Assembly (NCBI RefSeq): GCF_002343915.1
Contig: NZ_NETK01000001.1
Coordinates: 124,001 to 188,000, forward strand
Source: Nannocystis exedens
Lineage (GTDB): Bacteria > Myxococcota_A > Polyangia > Nannocystales > Nannocystaceae
Direction of reading: 5' to 3'
DNA length: 64,000 nucleotides
Position 1 is the first letter of the stretch; each line of letters begins with the position of its first letter. Positions 51,401 through 59,894 of the stretch are shown here, piece after piece. The notes under the pieces are model-generated. The model saw nothing but the letters and a program-made list of their open reading frames with translations. It was not told the DNA's origin and did no database searches. The position numbers were made by a program, and so were the translations under genes.

Positions 51401-52762
51401 CTCGCGGCCCAGCAGGTCGAACACGCTGGCGAGGGCGTCCCACTCGAGGCCGGCGCGGAACAGCCGGGCGAGCCCGACGAGCGCCTCGCGCTGCTCGTCG
51501 GGCGCCACGGCGCGCACGTAGGCGGCCGCGAAGGCGGCCCGCGCCGCGTCGGTGTCGCCGTCGTCACGCCGGCGCGCCGCCTCGCCGAGCCACGCGCGCG
51601 CGAGCGCCCGCGTGCCGTCGTGCAGCGGGTTGTCGACGAACGCCGCGAACACCCGCGCCGCCGTGGCCGGGTCGCCGGCGGCCCGCGCCTCGCCGATCCG
51701 CGCCTCGGCCGACGCCAGCGAGTGCTCGGCGGCCTGCTCGACCCCGCGGCGCAGCCACTCGGCGCGCACAGCGACCGCCAGCAGCACCAGCAAGACGGCC
51801 GCGAGCGCGCTGGCGAGCGCGAGCGCGGCGACCCGCAGCCGCTGGCGTCGCGCTGCCAGCGGGTCGCTGGCGAGGCGGTCGAGCAGCTCGCCCATCGCCG
51901 GGAAGCGGTCCTCGGGCCGGCGCGCGAGGCCGCGGCGCAGCACGGCCCACAGCCACGCGGGCACGCCTTCGCCGGGGTCGCGCGGGTCGCCGGCGACGAC
52001 CGCGTCGCGCAGCTCGGCGAACGTCTCGCCGGCGAACGGCCGCGCGGCGCACAGCGCCTCGTACAGCGCGGCGCAGAAGCTGAACTGGTCGGAGCGGGCG
52101 TCGGCGGGGCGGCCGGCGAACTGCTCTGGGGACATGTACGCCGGGGTCCCGAGGAGCACGCCCGCAGCGGTCAGACGGACCTGGGTCCCGCGCATCTCGC
52201 CGTCGCCGGGCTGCGCGGGCTCGTCAGCGAGATCGCCCCAGGTGACGAGGCCGAAGTCGACCACCCGCGCGCGGCCGTCCTCGCCGACGAGCACGTTCTC
52301 GGGCTTGAAGTCGCGGTGGACCAGGCCCTGCGCGTGCGCGGCGGCGAGGCCGTGGCCGGCCTGCACGAACATGGCCAATAGTTCGCGCTGCGAGCCGCCT
52401 GCGGCGCGCCACCGCTGCGTCCACACGCGCAGAGTGCTGCCGGGGACATACTCCATGGCGATGAAAATCCGCCCGGCCGACGCGCTGACCTCGAAGATCT
52501 GCACGACGTTGGGGTGCGACAGCTGGGCCAGCGCCTTGGCCTCCTGCAGGATCCGCCCGTAAGCGTTGGTGCTGCCGGCGTGGACGCGCTTGATCGCCAC
52601 GCGGCGGTCGAGCAAGTCGTCGTAGGCGACGTGGACGACGCCCATGCCGCCCTGGCCGAGCACACGCAGCAGCGTGTAGCGCCCGAGCCGGTCCCCCGCC
52701 GTCTCGTCAAACGCGGCGACTTGGGAGGGCTCCGGCGGGGTGCGGGCCGGATCGTCGCTCAT
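48404..52762 (-). CDS. Ser/Thr kinase with transmembrane, FG-GAP and TPR-like extracellular part
   Basis: 1452 residues from ATG 52762 (longer starts at 52924 or 52984 only add low-quality residues). The kinase domain occupies ~25-300: GQGGMG (36-41), VAIK (Lys58), HRDFKPEN (149-156), DFG (169-171) and GTPAYMSPEQ. One membrane helix (~309-333, ALALASALAAVLLVLLAVAV) follows. Outside are a helical stretch and then an integrin-like FG-GAP/VCBS propeller (~620-870) with calcium-type loops DLDGDGVRELYVG, DLDGDGRDELAAS and DANGDGRDDIAVEYG. A long helical region with TPR-like units (~900-1000 and 1250-1440) flanks a beta-rich domain. This is a bacterial eukaryote-like receptor kinase, expected to sense an extracellular ligand. 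No cognate phosphatase is near. Confidence 0.9.
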   Translation of the reverse strand: MSDDPARTPPEPSQVAAFDETAGDRLGRYTLLRVLGQGGMGVVHVAYDDLLDRRVAIKRVHAGSTNAYGRILQEAKALAQLSHPNVVQIFEVSASAGRIFIAMEYVPGSTLRVWTQRWRAAGGSQRELLAMFVQAGHGLAAAHAQGLVHRDFKPENVLVGEDGRARVVDFGLVTWGDLADEPAQPGDGEMRGTQVRLTAAGVLLGTPAYMSPEQFAGRPADARSDQFSFCAALYEALCAARPFAGETFAELRDAVVAGDPRDPGEGVPAWLWAVLRRGLARRPEDRFPAMGELLDRLASDPLAARRQRLRVAALALASALAAVLLVLLAVAVRAEWLRRGVEQAAEHSLASAEARIGEARAAGDPATAARVFAAFVDNPLHDGTRALARAWLGEAARRRDDGDTDAARAAFAAAYVRAVAPDEQREALVGLARLFRAGLEWDALASVFDLLGREHPDAAPELAGLRRDVAFGRRDFAAARVELAQGGPASVRALADALVGASATSYRDVDRVFVDADRVVLTSTRDDPRVLHVAARAPGLPPVRALPAPTGTKLLLVAPGEPLYAVGRGLASALPITLYRADADSLAPLLTWDDALPTAMTSADLDGDGVRELYVGTGTGYQVNSLIPRNDGGWERRVVYSMTETLHSIPSGLAPVDLDGDGRDELAASFMGWRAYDVRLLRLDLATRTLRTVARDKLGMLLGIAPLRGPGGAPLLIAHNVNVDASSLVFPPDRPHGDPEGLYVFGHDGERLVRRDYLAYPQPAGALKFDSWPLLVGDANGDGRDDIAVEYGHGGRAHSLLYLQEDDGEFSPVILGDLQVLAFAQLDDDAADELIVNIPEADRGTRTWVLGAGGDEVVSTPSAPEPPTPPELDDPAWNRTWQHAKSLQSLGLVDEAASEFADLGRRASRPNSRALAFYTAGVLRERSGRDREAEGLFRDAAQAPEFAVDALQGAMRAQLRLGDYEAALQTIAALQASPGLDVDVREALEHRWAPLVAVARERVDVGFDRPLAPAWTIDKPLGLRHPPGARSLAIAADREGPLASLPVEWSGELLELAADFTVAETEWGSGLEVVLVPEGEGPKAPPTVWLGAHTLGTSRGGVEVARVFMCGLADRRLSDLRPPTIGPRRTDVATRLTMRVSVLPALGEVACELTAPDGTSRTLREPLTDELPPAGRYRLVVRTVHDRPSWITAELHRVTMRGGRPVDAPPTDSARASLTSALVRNDPVAALAAFDRVGPLAPDEQVWRAHALWQVGRVAEARALWAALLATPGPLEPALLTALRARPDVMSPLLRELDPERFLDANHALWRNTAVNHLGDPRARDALLSVLGTLDAAQLSAAAQTPDARARACDLLTWRARAYLRAGEPDRARADLERAIELAADLAADTPQAAERWLLWLDLASLAAADGDIALAREAIAKARTNSAVPLLVGDVIRARPELAALAHLKPN

Positions 52763-53578
52763 CGACTCGCGCGTCACCGCCGACGCGGACACGGCGAGCC
52801 GCGTCCCTGCGCCGCTCGGTCCGGCGGTGATCGCCCGGGCGATCGGTGTCTCGTCGGCCGACACGCCGGCAGTATGCCAGCGTCCGGGGCTTCTCAAAGG
52901 ATTTCCTACTTCTGCATCGGCCATTGATGCCGATCGCGGCGACACAGCTTCGGCGCCCGCCACGCCCGTTCGTGCGCGCGCCACGTGCGGTTTCAGCAGC
53001 CGCGGCTCGCGGCCGGCCTCGCCGACCCCGCCCGCGCGATGCGACCGGTACCTCGGCGGTGCTGGTCGTCACGGCCCGGCACAGCAGTTCGACGACCTCG
53101 CGGAGGCGCGCTGAGCAGGCGCGCTGTCCTGGCGCTCGCGGTACGGCATGCGAGTCGACCTCTTCCGAGCCGACGACCGATATGAGGCCGGCTGCCGGAC
53201 TGTTGTCAGCATTCGCCAGGCCGACGTGCAGGCGCACACGAATCATTGGCAATTGAGCAAGAGCCGCCGAATACCCATAAAAATTGTCGGCCAGCATGTA
53301 TTGTCGTGCGAATATTCATAGAGCCAAAGACGACCCGCCCTCCTCATGTTCCATCAGGAGGCTGCCGATCTGCGGGTTGAGCTCGGCCTTTGCAGGCTTG
53401 GCTTGCGGCCCTCGTCGAGGTGCGTGCATGACTCACTTGACAATCAAGGGCGCCCAGTGGGCGCCCACTGGGCGCCCACTGCTGGCGATCGGCGCTCATC
53501 CCGCCCATCGACAACGGGCTTGCCATACGGGGCGAAATGTCCCTACGATTCGGACCTCCCACGATCCCAGGATTTAGC
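52763..53578. other. Long divergent gap
   Basis: 816 bases between the kinase and the calcium-repeat lipoprotein, which are divergent. A minus-strand frame reading LADNFYGYSAALAQLPMIRV is short and unsupported. Three GGGCGCCCA copies lie at 53448-53480. GGATTTAGC just before the ATG at 53579 may hold that gene's -10. Confidence 0.4.
53448..53480. repeat. Three tandem GGGCGCCCA palindromes
   Basis: GGGCGCCCAGTGGGCGCCCA followed by CTGGGCGCCCACT: three overlapping-type copies of the same unit found at 47928 and 48322. Confidence 0.75.
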
Positions 53579-55339
53579 ATGATCGCGCTGCGCTCCGAGC
53601 TTCTCCGTCGCCCGTGCTTCCACATCAGCGGCCCGCGAGCGTCTGTCCTCGCCGCCGGTCTGCTCCTCGAACTCTCGCTTGTCGCGGGGTGCCAGAAGGT
53701 CTGCAGCGATGACGGCTTCGCCTGGCAGCAGGATGCGAGCTGCGTCGCCGCGTTGTCGGCGACGGAGACCGCGGGGTCGGAAAGCATGACCGACCCGTCT
53801 GAGTCGATGACGACCCCGACCACCGGAGGAAACGGGGGCCAGTGGTGCGTCGACGCGGACATGGACGGCTTCGGCGACCCGGCGTCCTGCACCGACGTGC
53901 CGCCGGGAGACCCCCCGCCGCCTGGAACTGTCGACAACGACGACGACTGCGACGACGGCAGCGACAAGACCTTTCCCGGCGCGGCGCCCAACGACGACCC
54001 GAACGCCTGCATGCGCGACGCGGACGACGACGACTGGGGCGATAACACTCCCGACGGCGGCGGCGGCGACGGGATCGTCCCCGGGAGCGACTGCGACGAC
54101 AGCAGCGGCAAGACCTTCCCGGGCGCGGCGCCCAACGACGACCCGAACGCCTGCATGAAAGACGAGGACGAAGACGACTGGGGCGACAACGATCCTCCGG
54201 GCGAGGGGGGCATGGACGAGGTCGTCCCGGGCACGGACTGCGACGACGCGAACATGAACGCCTGGGCGAGCTGCGGCGGGTGCAGCGACGAGGACAGCGA
54301 CGGCTGGCTGTCGATGTGCGACGCCTATCCGCCCGAGTACCCTGGGCCGGACTGTGACGACGGCGACGCCGACACCTTCCCCGGCGCGGCGCCGAACGAC
54401 GACGCGAACGCTTGCATGAAGGACGAGGACGGCGACGACTGGGGTGACGACATGCCGACCACCCCCGGCGTCACCCCGGGCACCGACTGCGACGACCTCG
54501 GCGCGGGCACCTTCCCCGGCGCGGCGCCCAACGACGACGCGAACGCTTGCATGAAGGACGAGGACGACGACGACCACGGCGACGCGCGGCCGGGGCCCGG
54601 CGTCACGCCCGGGAGCGACTGCTTCGACGCCAACCCGAACCTCAACCCGAGCAACAACGTCCTCGTCACCGCGCCGCTCGCCACCGGCGAGATCCTCGAG
54701 GTTCACCCTGACGATGGGTCCCTCACCCCGTACGCCACGGTCGACGTGTTGCTCCTCAACCCGTGGATCCCGACGAGCCTCGCCGTCAACCCGATGGACG
54801 GCTCGGTCTACGCGGCGCTGGCCTTCCGCGACAGCCTCGTGACGATGAACTATTGCGGCGCGGGCACGCCGACCGCCCTGCCCGCGGCGCACAAGAAGAA
54901 CGTCTGCGGCATCACCTTCGACCGCGACGGGAACCTCTACGGGATCGACGGCCAGGTCGACCAGCTCCTCATCTTCAACCCCGACGGCTCGCTCTCGCCC
55001 GAGAACATCAAGCCCCTGACGTTCGAGGGCAAGACGCTCAACGTCGGCGACTGCGGCATGAGCTACGACTGCCACGAGGACCGGCTGCTCGTCTCCGACT
55101 CCGCCTCGGGCGGGATCTACAGCGTCAGCATCGCCGACGGCGCCGCCACGCGGGTCGCCGATGTCTCGCAAGAGGCCCACGGCAGCGGCCTCGAGTACGA
55201 TCCGACGACCAAGCTCGCGCTCTCGTGCGATCAGAACTCGTTGATCTCGGTCGCGCTCGACGGGTCCAACGATTTCACCAAGCTCGCGGATCTCGCGGCG
55301 CCGGTCGACGACCTCATGTTCGGCCCCACGTGCGACTAG
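53579..55339 (+). CDS. Lipoprotein with Asp-rich calcium repeats and propeller-like domain
   Basis: 586 residues from ATG 53579. Lipobox LVAGC, then CSDDGFAWQQDASC, a head shared with the lipoprotein at 36961. Residues ~85-350 are Asp-rich ~36-45-residue repeats: DDDCDDGSDKTFPGAAPNDD and NACMRDADDDDWGD, repeated about five times with near-identical DNA, of the thrombospondin type-3-like calcium-binding class. The C-terminal ~220 residues hold beta-propeller-type blades (LDVHPDDGSLT-like, LAVNPMDGSVYAAL, ITFDRDGNLYGIDG, LEYDPTTKLAL). It ends 40 bases before the OmpA-family gene and is probably co-transcribed with it. Confidence 0.85.
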   Translation: MIALRSELLRRPCFHISGPRASVLAAGLLLELSLVAGCQKVCSDDGFAWQQDASCVAALSATETAGSESMTDPSESMTTPTTGGNGGQWCVDADMDGFGDPASCTDVPPGDPPPPGTVDNDDDCDDGSDKTFPGAAPNDDPNACMRDADDDDWGDNTPDGGGGDGIVPGSDCDDSSGKTFPGAAPNDDPNACMKDEDEDDWGDNDPPGEGGMDEVVPGTDCDDANMNAWASCGGCSDEDSDGWLSMCDAYPPEYPGPDCDDGDADTFPGAAPNDDANACMKDEDGDDWGDDMPTTPGVTPGTDCDDLGAGTFPGAAPNDDANACMKDEDDDDHGDARPGPGVTPGSDCFDANPNLNPSNNVLVTAPLATGEILEVHPDDGSLTPYATVDVLLLNPWIPTSLAVNPMDGSVYAALAFRDSLVTMNYCGAGTPTALPAAHKKNVCGITFDRDGNLYGIDGQVDQLLIFNPDGSLSPENIKPLTFEGKTLNVGDCGMSYDCHEDRLLVSDSASGGIYSVSIADGAATRVADVSQEAHGSGLEYDPTTKLALSCDQNSLISVALDGSNDFTKLADLAAPVDDLMFGPTCD

Positions 55340-55379
55340 CGGGCTCTTCCTCCCTCCCTTCATCGACGTGGCCCCCATC

Positions 55380-56921
55380 ATGACGACCACCGCAATCGTT
55401 CGCACTACCACTCTGACAGCGCTCCTGTCGACGGCGCTCGCTTCCGGACCTGCTCAGGCGTCGGCGCAGGACGCCGCCTCCGGCTCGGCGACCGTGACCG
55501 CCCCGCCGCCCGCGGCGTCGGCTACCTCGACCGCCGGCACGACGCAGCCGCGCTCCGCGGAGGAGCGGACCCCGTGGATCAAGCGGCACCGGCCCGTCCG
55601 CAACTCGTGGGAGCTCGGGATCTACGGCGGCGTGTTCCTCCCGTCGACGCGGCACGAGTTCTACGAGCCGGACCTCGGGGTCGAGGGGTTCGGGTATCAA
55701 CGGCTCGCACGCGCCGGCGCCGACCTCGGCCTGCGCGTCGGTTACTACCCGCTGAGCTTCCTCGGCCTCGAGCTCGAGGGCGGCGTCATGCCGATGAAGG
55801 TGGCTGACGGCCGACCCGCGACTCTCTACACGTTCCGCCCGGTCGTCCTGGCCCAGCTCCCGTACCGGATCGCGCCGTTCATCCGGGTCGGCTTCGGCCT
55901 CCTCGGGATCTCCTCGCCGTCGCTCGGCAAGGACATCGATCCCACGCTGAATGTCGGCGGCGGCGTGAAGTTCTACATCAATCGCCTGCTGGCGCTGCGC
56001 CTCGACATCGTCAACAACGTCGCCACCGCCCGCGGCGTCGGCAACGCGCGCTCGAACAACCTCGAGATCCTGCTCGGTCTGTCGCTCCGACTCGGCAAGC
56101 AGAAGGAAGCGCCGGCGCAGAGTCTGAGGGACACCGACGGCGACGGTCTGTATGATCCGGGCCAGGTCGGCGTCGCGCCGGCCGACGAGGACGCGTGCCC
56201 GCAAGAGCCGGGGCCGCGCGAGAACCGGGGCTGCCCGCTGCGCGACACCGACGGCGACGGCCTGTACGATCCGGGCCAGGCCGGCGTCGCGCCGGCCGAC
56301 GAGGACGCGTGCCCGCAGGAGCCGGGGCCGCGCGAGAACCGGGGCTGCCCGCTGATCGACAGCGACAAGGACGGGCTCTTCGATCCCAATCAGCCGGTGC
56401 CGGCCGAGCAGATCGATCTTTGCCCGAACGAGCCGGGCCCGCGTGAGCTCAAGGGCTGCCCCGACCGGGATCAGGACAAAATCATCGACCAGAACGACAA
56501 GTGCCCGGATCAGCCGGAGGTCTACAACCAGATCGCCGACAGCGACGGTTGTCCCGACGAGATTCCGAAGGAGGTCAAAAAGATCTCCGGCGTCCTCGAG
56601 GGGATCTACTTCGACGTCGACAAGGACACGATCAAGCCCAGGTCGAAGCCCATCCTCGACAAGGCGGTCAAGGTCCTCAAGGAGTACTCCGAGACGCGCT
56701 GGCGGATCGAGGGCCACACCGACTCGGACGGCGATCGCGAGCACAACATGGACCTGTCGCAGCGCCGCGCCGAGGCGGTCCGCAACTACCTCGTCGAGCA
56801 CGGGATCGACGCTCAACGCCTGGTGCCCCAGGGCTTCGGCCCCGACCAGCCGATCGACACCAACGCGACCGCCAAGGGCAAGGCCAAGAATCGCCGCATC
56901 GAATTCAAGCTGATCGATTGA
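55380..56921 (+). CDS. OmpA-family outer-membrane protein
   Basis: 513 residues from ATG 55380 (a GTG at 55368 is an alternative). Signal peptide ends ...QASAQD. Residues ~70-245 form an outer-membrane beta-barrel (ELGIYGGVFLP, LGLRVGYYPLSFLGLELEG, LEILLGLSLRLG). Residues ~248-390 are Asp-rich TSP3-like repeats (DTDGDGLYDPGQ...GPRENRGCPL), of which two are a nearly exact 114-base duplication (56130 and 56244). The C-terminal ~115 residues are OmpA peptidoglycan-binding: IYFDVDKDTIKPRSKPILDK, WRIEGHTDSDGDREHNMDLS, RRAEAV and NRRIEFKL. It links the outer membrane to peptidoglycan. It follows a calcium-repeat lipoprotein by 40 bases. Confidence 0.93.
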   Translation: MTTTAIVRTTTLTALLSTALASGPAQASAQDAASGSATVTAPPPAASATSTAGTTQPRSAEERTPWIKRHRPVRNSWELGIYGGVFLPSTRHEFYEPDLGVEGFGYQRLARAGADLGLRVGYYPLSFLGLELEGGVMPMKVADGRPATLYTFRPVVLAQLPYRIAPFIRVGFGLLGISSPSLGKDIDPTLNVGGGVKFYINRLLALRLDIVNNVATARGVGNARSNNLEILLGLSLRLGKQKEAPAQSLRDTDGDGLYDPGQVGVAPADEDACPQEPGPRENRGCPLRDTDGDGLYDPGQAGVAPADEDACPQEPGPRENRGCPLIDSDKDGLFDPNQPVPAEQIDLCPNEPGPRELKGCPDRDQDKIIDQNDKCPDQPEVYNQIADSDGCPDEIPKEVKKISGVLEGIYFDVDKDTIKPRSKPILDKAVKVLKEYSETRWRIEGHTDSDGDREHNMDLSQRRAEAVRNYLVEHGIDAQRLVPQGFGPDQPIDTNATAKGKAKNRRIEFKLID

Positions 56922-57657
56922 TCGGGCGAGGGGATGGGCGCTCGTCAGCCACGGTGAGCGCGCTTGCAGGCGTCGACGAGGCGCCGGTGGGGCGTCGGCC
57001 GCCGCACCGAGGTGCGCCTCCGCGGTGTCCCGTCCCGCCTCCCGCACGCACGCGAGCGACTCGGGCGTCACCGTGTAGACCGTGTCTAGCGGCCGTGACG
57101 AAATCTGCGCATCTGCACCGACTCGTTGACCGCCGGGAGCTCGCCGAAGATCGCGTGCGCCGCGAGCTGGATGGCGAGCTGCACGGGGGCGTCGCTGCCG
57201 AGCCGGAGCGAGCGGCGCCGGCCCGGGCCCTACACGAGTGTCTGCCGTTGCCTTCGCGTCCAGGACGATTTTCTCGAAGGCGCGCGCGAGCTCGGCGGCC
57301 GTCGCGGGCGCACTTCCCCCGAAGGCGTCCACCGCCCAGAACGCGCCGTGCACGGCGACCACGAGGTGACGCGCCCAGGGCTCGCGCCGTACCAAGCGAT
57401 CACGCCACCTGGCATTCTTCTTCGTCGGCCCGCGCACCGGGTCATCATGGCGCCGCACTCACTCGACTGGCGAGAACCGACAGCCCACGCTTCGTGTTCC
57501 TGGGCCGGCGCGCCGATCGACTCAAGCTGCTGCGGTGGGACCACAGCAGCTTCGCGGTCCTGTACAAGCGATTGCACCGCGCGACGACGACGGCGCCGAA
57601 GGCCGCGAACCCGTCGCAGCGCTCGACCGAGATCGACGAGAAGCCGAGCGCCTGCCG
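56922..57657. other. Gap with decayed minus-strand gene pieces
   Basis: On the minus strand three frames carry coding-like pieces in order: HLVVAVHGAFWAVDAFGGSA (~57370-57310), PVQLAIQLAAHAIFGELPAV (~57195-57135) and YTVTPESLACVREAGRD (~57080-57030). They look like one gene broken by frameshifts; family not recognised. Confidence 0.4.
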
Positions 57658-58938
57658 CTATTCGATCGGCAGCGTCGCGCCCGCCCCGGCCAGCACCGTC
57701 GCGGGCACCTCCTCCGCCGGGATCGGTGAATAGTCGTACGGCGGCACGAAGTCGTCCGGCGGCCCGTCGATCTGCGGCTCGACCGTGTTGACGAAGATAT
57801 TGCTATCCGCGTTGGTGACGCGTCCCGGCCCGCCGACCGAGGTCGAGTAGCCGGTGATGATCGGCACCGACGGGCTCATCCCGTCGTCGTCGACGAGCGT
57901 GTGATCGAAGTAGCAGTTGTCGACCCGGACCCGCGCGTTGTCGCGGAGCGACACCCCGTTGCCGGTGTGCCCGGTCAGCCGGGTCACCCGCGTGTAGTTG
58001 TTGAACACGTGCGCCTCGCTCTGCCCGACGTACGGTCCGCGCTCGAGGCAGTCGAGGAAATAATTATTATACATCGTCAGGCGCTGCTTGCCGATGTTCT
58101 CGACCTCTCCCGAGCCGCCCCCGACCAGCATCGCCTTCCAGCTGTCGGTGAACTTCGTCCACGACACCGTGACGAAGTCGCAGCCGCGCGTGATGTCGAT
58201 CAGCCCGTCGTAGTACTCGTCGTTGTCGTCGACCACGAACGGCTCGCCGGGCGGCTGAGCGCGCAGGTCGCAGTGGTCGATCCACACGTGGTGCGTGCCG
58301 AACTTCAGCGTGATCGCGTCCTGGTCGCCGCTCCCGAGGTCGGCGACGACCCCCTCGATCGTCAGGTTGCGCAGGATCACGTTATGCACCTCGGACAGCC
58401 GCAGCCCGACGCCCTGCAGCCGCGAGCCCGGCAGCCCGAGGATCGTCTTGTTGGAGCGGACGTAGATCTGCTCCTCGCCGACGATCGTCCCCGAGACTTT
58501 GATGATCAGCGGGTCGTCCGAATCCTCGGCCGCGCTCCGCAGCTCGTCGTACGTCGCCACGACGACCGTCGGCCCGCCCGCACCGCCGTAGGTCCCGCCC
58601 TCGAGCGCCGCGTACCCGATCGGCTCCTCCGCGATCGGCTCGGCCGGGTCTCCCGTGTCGGTCGCGGTCTCGGTCTCGCCCGCGCTGGTCGTCGACGTGC
58701 TGTCGCCGCCGGTGCCCGTCGTCATCGCCCCCGTACTCGTCATCGGCTCCTCGGTGCCCGTCGTCGGCTCCTCGGTGCCCGTCGTCGGTTCCCCGGCGCC
58801 CGTGGGGTCCGTCCCCGCGGTCGTTCCGGTCGACGCCCCGCTCCCGGTCGTCGTCGTCTCCGGCGAGTGCCCGTCGGAATGGGGTTGGGGGCAGCCGAGC
58901 AGCGCGAATGCAGCAACCAGCAAGACAGCGTTTCGCAT
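57658..58938 (-). CDS. Pectate lyase (PL1) lipoprotein
   Basis: 426 residues. Lipobox ALLGC (Cys16), Thr/Ser/Glu linker (~20-98), then a right-handed beta-helix of polysaccharide lyase family 1. Key blocks: GGAGGPTVVVATYDELRSA, the IKVSGTI strand, KTILGLPGSRLQGVGL, DAITLKFGTHHVWIDHCDL with the typical vWiDH motif, DGLIDITRGCDFVTVSWTKF and RGPYVGQSEAHVFNNY. The family cleaves pectate/polygalacturonate by beta-elimination with calcium. Lipid-anchored and surface-exposed; like the GH16 protein it gives the organism polysaccharide-degrading ability. Convergent with the OmpA-family gene. Confidence 0.92.
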   Translation of the reverse strand: MRNAVLLVAAFALLGCPQPHSDGHSPETTTTGSGASTGTTAGTDPTGAGEPTTGTEEPTTGTEEPMTSTGAMTTGTGGDSTSTTSAGETETATDTGDPAEPIAEEPIGYAALEGGTYGGAGGPTVVVATYDELRSAAEDSDDPLIIKVSGTIVGEEQIYVRSNKTILGLPGSRLQGVGLRLSEVHNVILRNLTIEGVVADLGSGDQDAITLKFGTHHVWIDHCDLRAQPPGEPFVVDDNDEYYDGLIDITRGCDFVTVSWTKFTDSWKAMLVGGGSGEVENIGKQRLTMYNNYFLDCLERGPYVGQSEAHVFNNYTRVTRLTGHTGNGVSLRDNARVRVDNCYFDHTLVDDDGMSPSVPIITGYSTSVGGPGRVTNADSNIFVNTVEPQIDGPPDDFVPPYDYSPIPAEEVPATVLAGAGATLPIE

Positions 58939-59894
58939 TCGCTTCCATACCGTCCCCTCGACGGGCGCCGCAAGGCGCAGCGACGCCCGTCGCCGCCCGC
59001 CCGCGGACGAGTCATTCGCGCGATCGTCCCGTGGCCGACCGGCCGGTCACCACCCCGCCCGAACGCTGCGAGGATTCCACTCCTCGCAGCCCGCAGCCCC
59101 CACCGCCGCGCGCAACCTCGAACTGCCGCCGACAGCCCTCGCCTCGGCGTCGCCTCGGCGTCGCCCGGTTCCAGGAGGTCGGTCCCTCGCATCGGTGAAC
59201 CCCCCGAGCGCCCGCGACTGAGGCTCGGGATGGAACACGACTCCGACGAGCGATTTCGTGAGCAGATAGACGGATGTCGGCGAAATTGCGAGCGCGATCG
59301 AAGGGTCGAGGAATTGTGCGTCGTACTGCTTCGGGCAGTAGCGGCAATTCATCTCACCGTGAGGACTTCGAGCACGCCCGGCAGGTCTCATGCGAATGGA
59401 CGTCGAGCGGGCGCGCCAGCGCTTGAACGATCCGGCGCGGCCTCGCGCTCGGCCAGGCGAGCTCGACAGGATCGATATCAGTCGAGCACGGCGGTCGGTA
59501 GCACACCTTCGCGCCGCGAGCCTCGCCTCCCGGTCCGCGGTGCCGCTGCACCATGCTGCAGCCCTTCGCGTCCCCGAGCTCGCAGGCCCTCTCGGCCAGC
59601 GGTCGAGTCTGTCCGGGTCGACCGCCGTACCGCTCACGCGCGGGGACGGACCGCCGCGAGGTCGCTGCCCGCGGCGGCGCTGCCCGCGTCGCGGGCGTGC
59701 TGGAAGGTCCGCGCCCCGCGCTTCGGGTCCGCCGCCCCGCCGTCACGACCGCCGCCGCCGTGCGCGCCACATTCCCCAAGCACGCGCTTCAGTGCGTGCT
59801 CCAAAATTCACGATTTCCGACGCGCAAAACCCACACCCACGACAGGGCCCCGGCGCGCATAGTACCGTCGTCCGGCTCGCCCGAGCCGACCCGC
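58939..59894. other. Large gap with a Sel1-repeat remnant
   Basis: 956 bases. On the minus strand at ~59605-59550 the peptide LAERACELGDAKGCSMV is a clear Sel1/Hcp-type repeat (A..ACelGd.kGC), without neighbours in frame. Another minus-strand stretch at ~59360-59200 (MNCRYCPKQYDAQF, IALAISPTSVYLLTKSL) has coding-like composition but no family. No intact gene. Confidence 0.45.
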
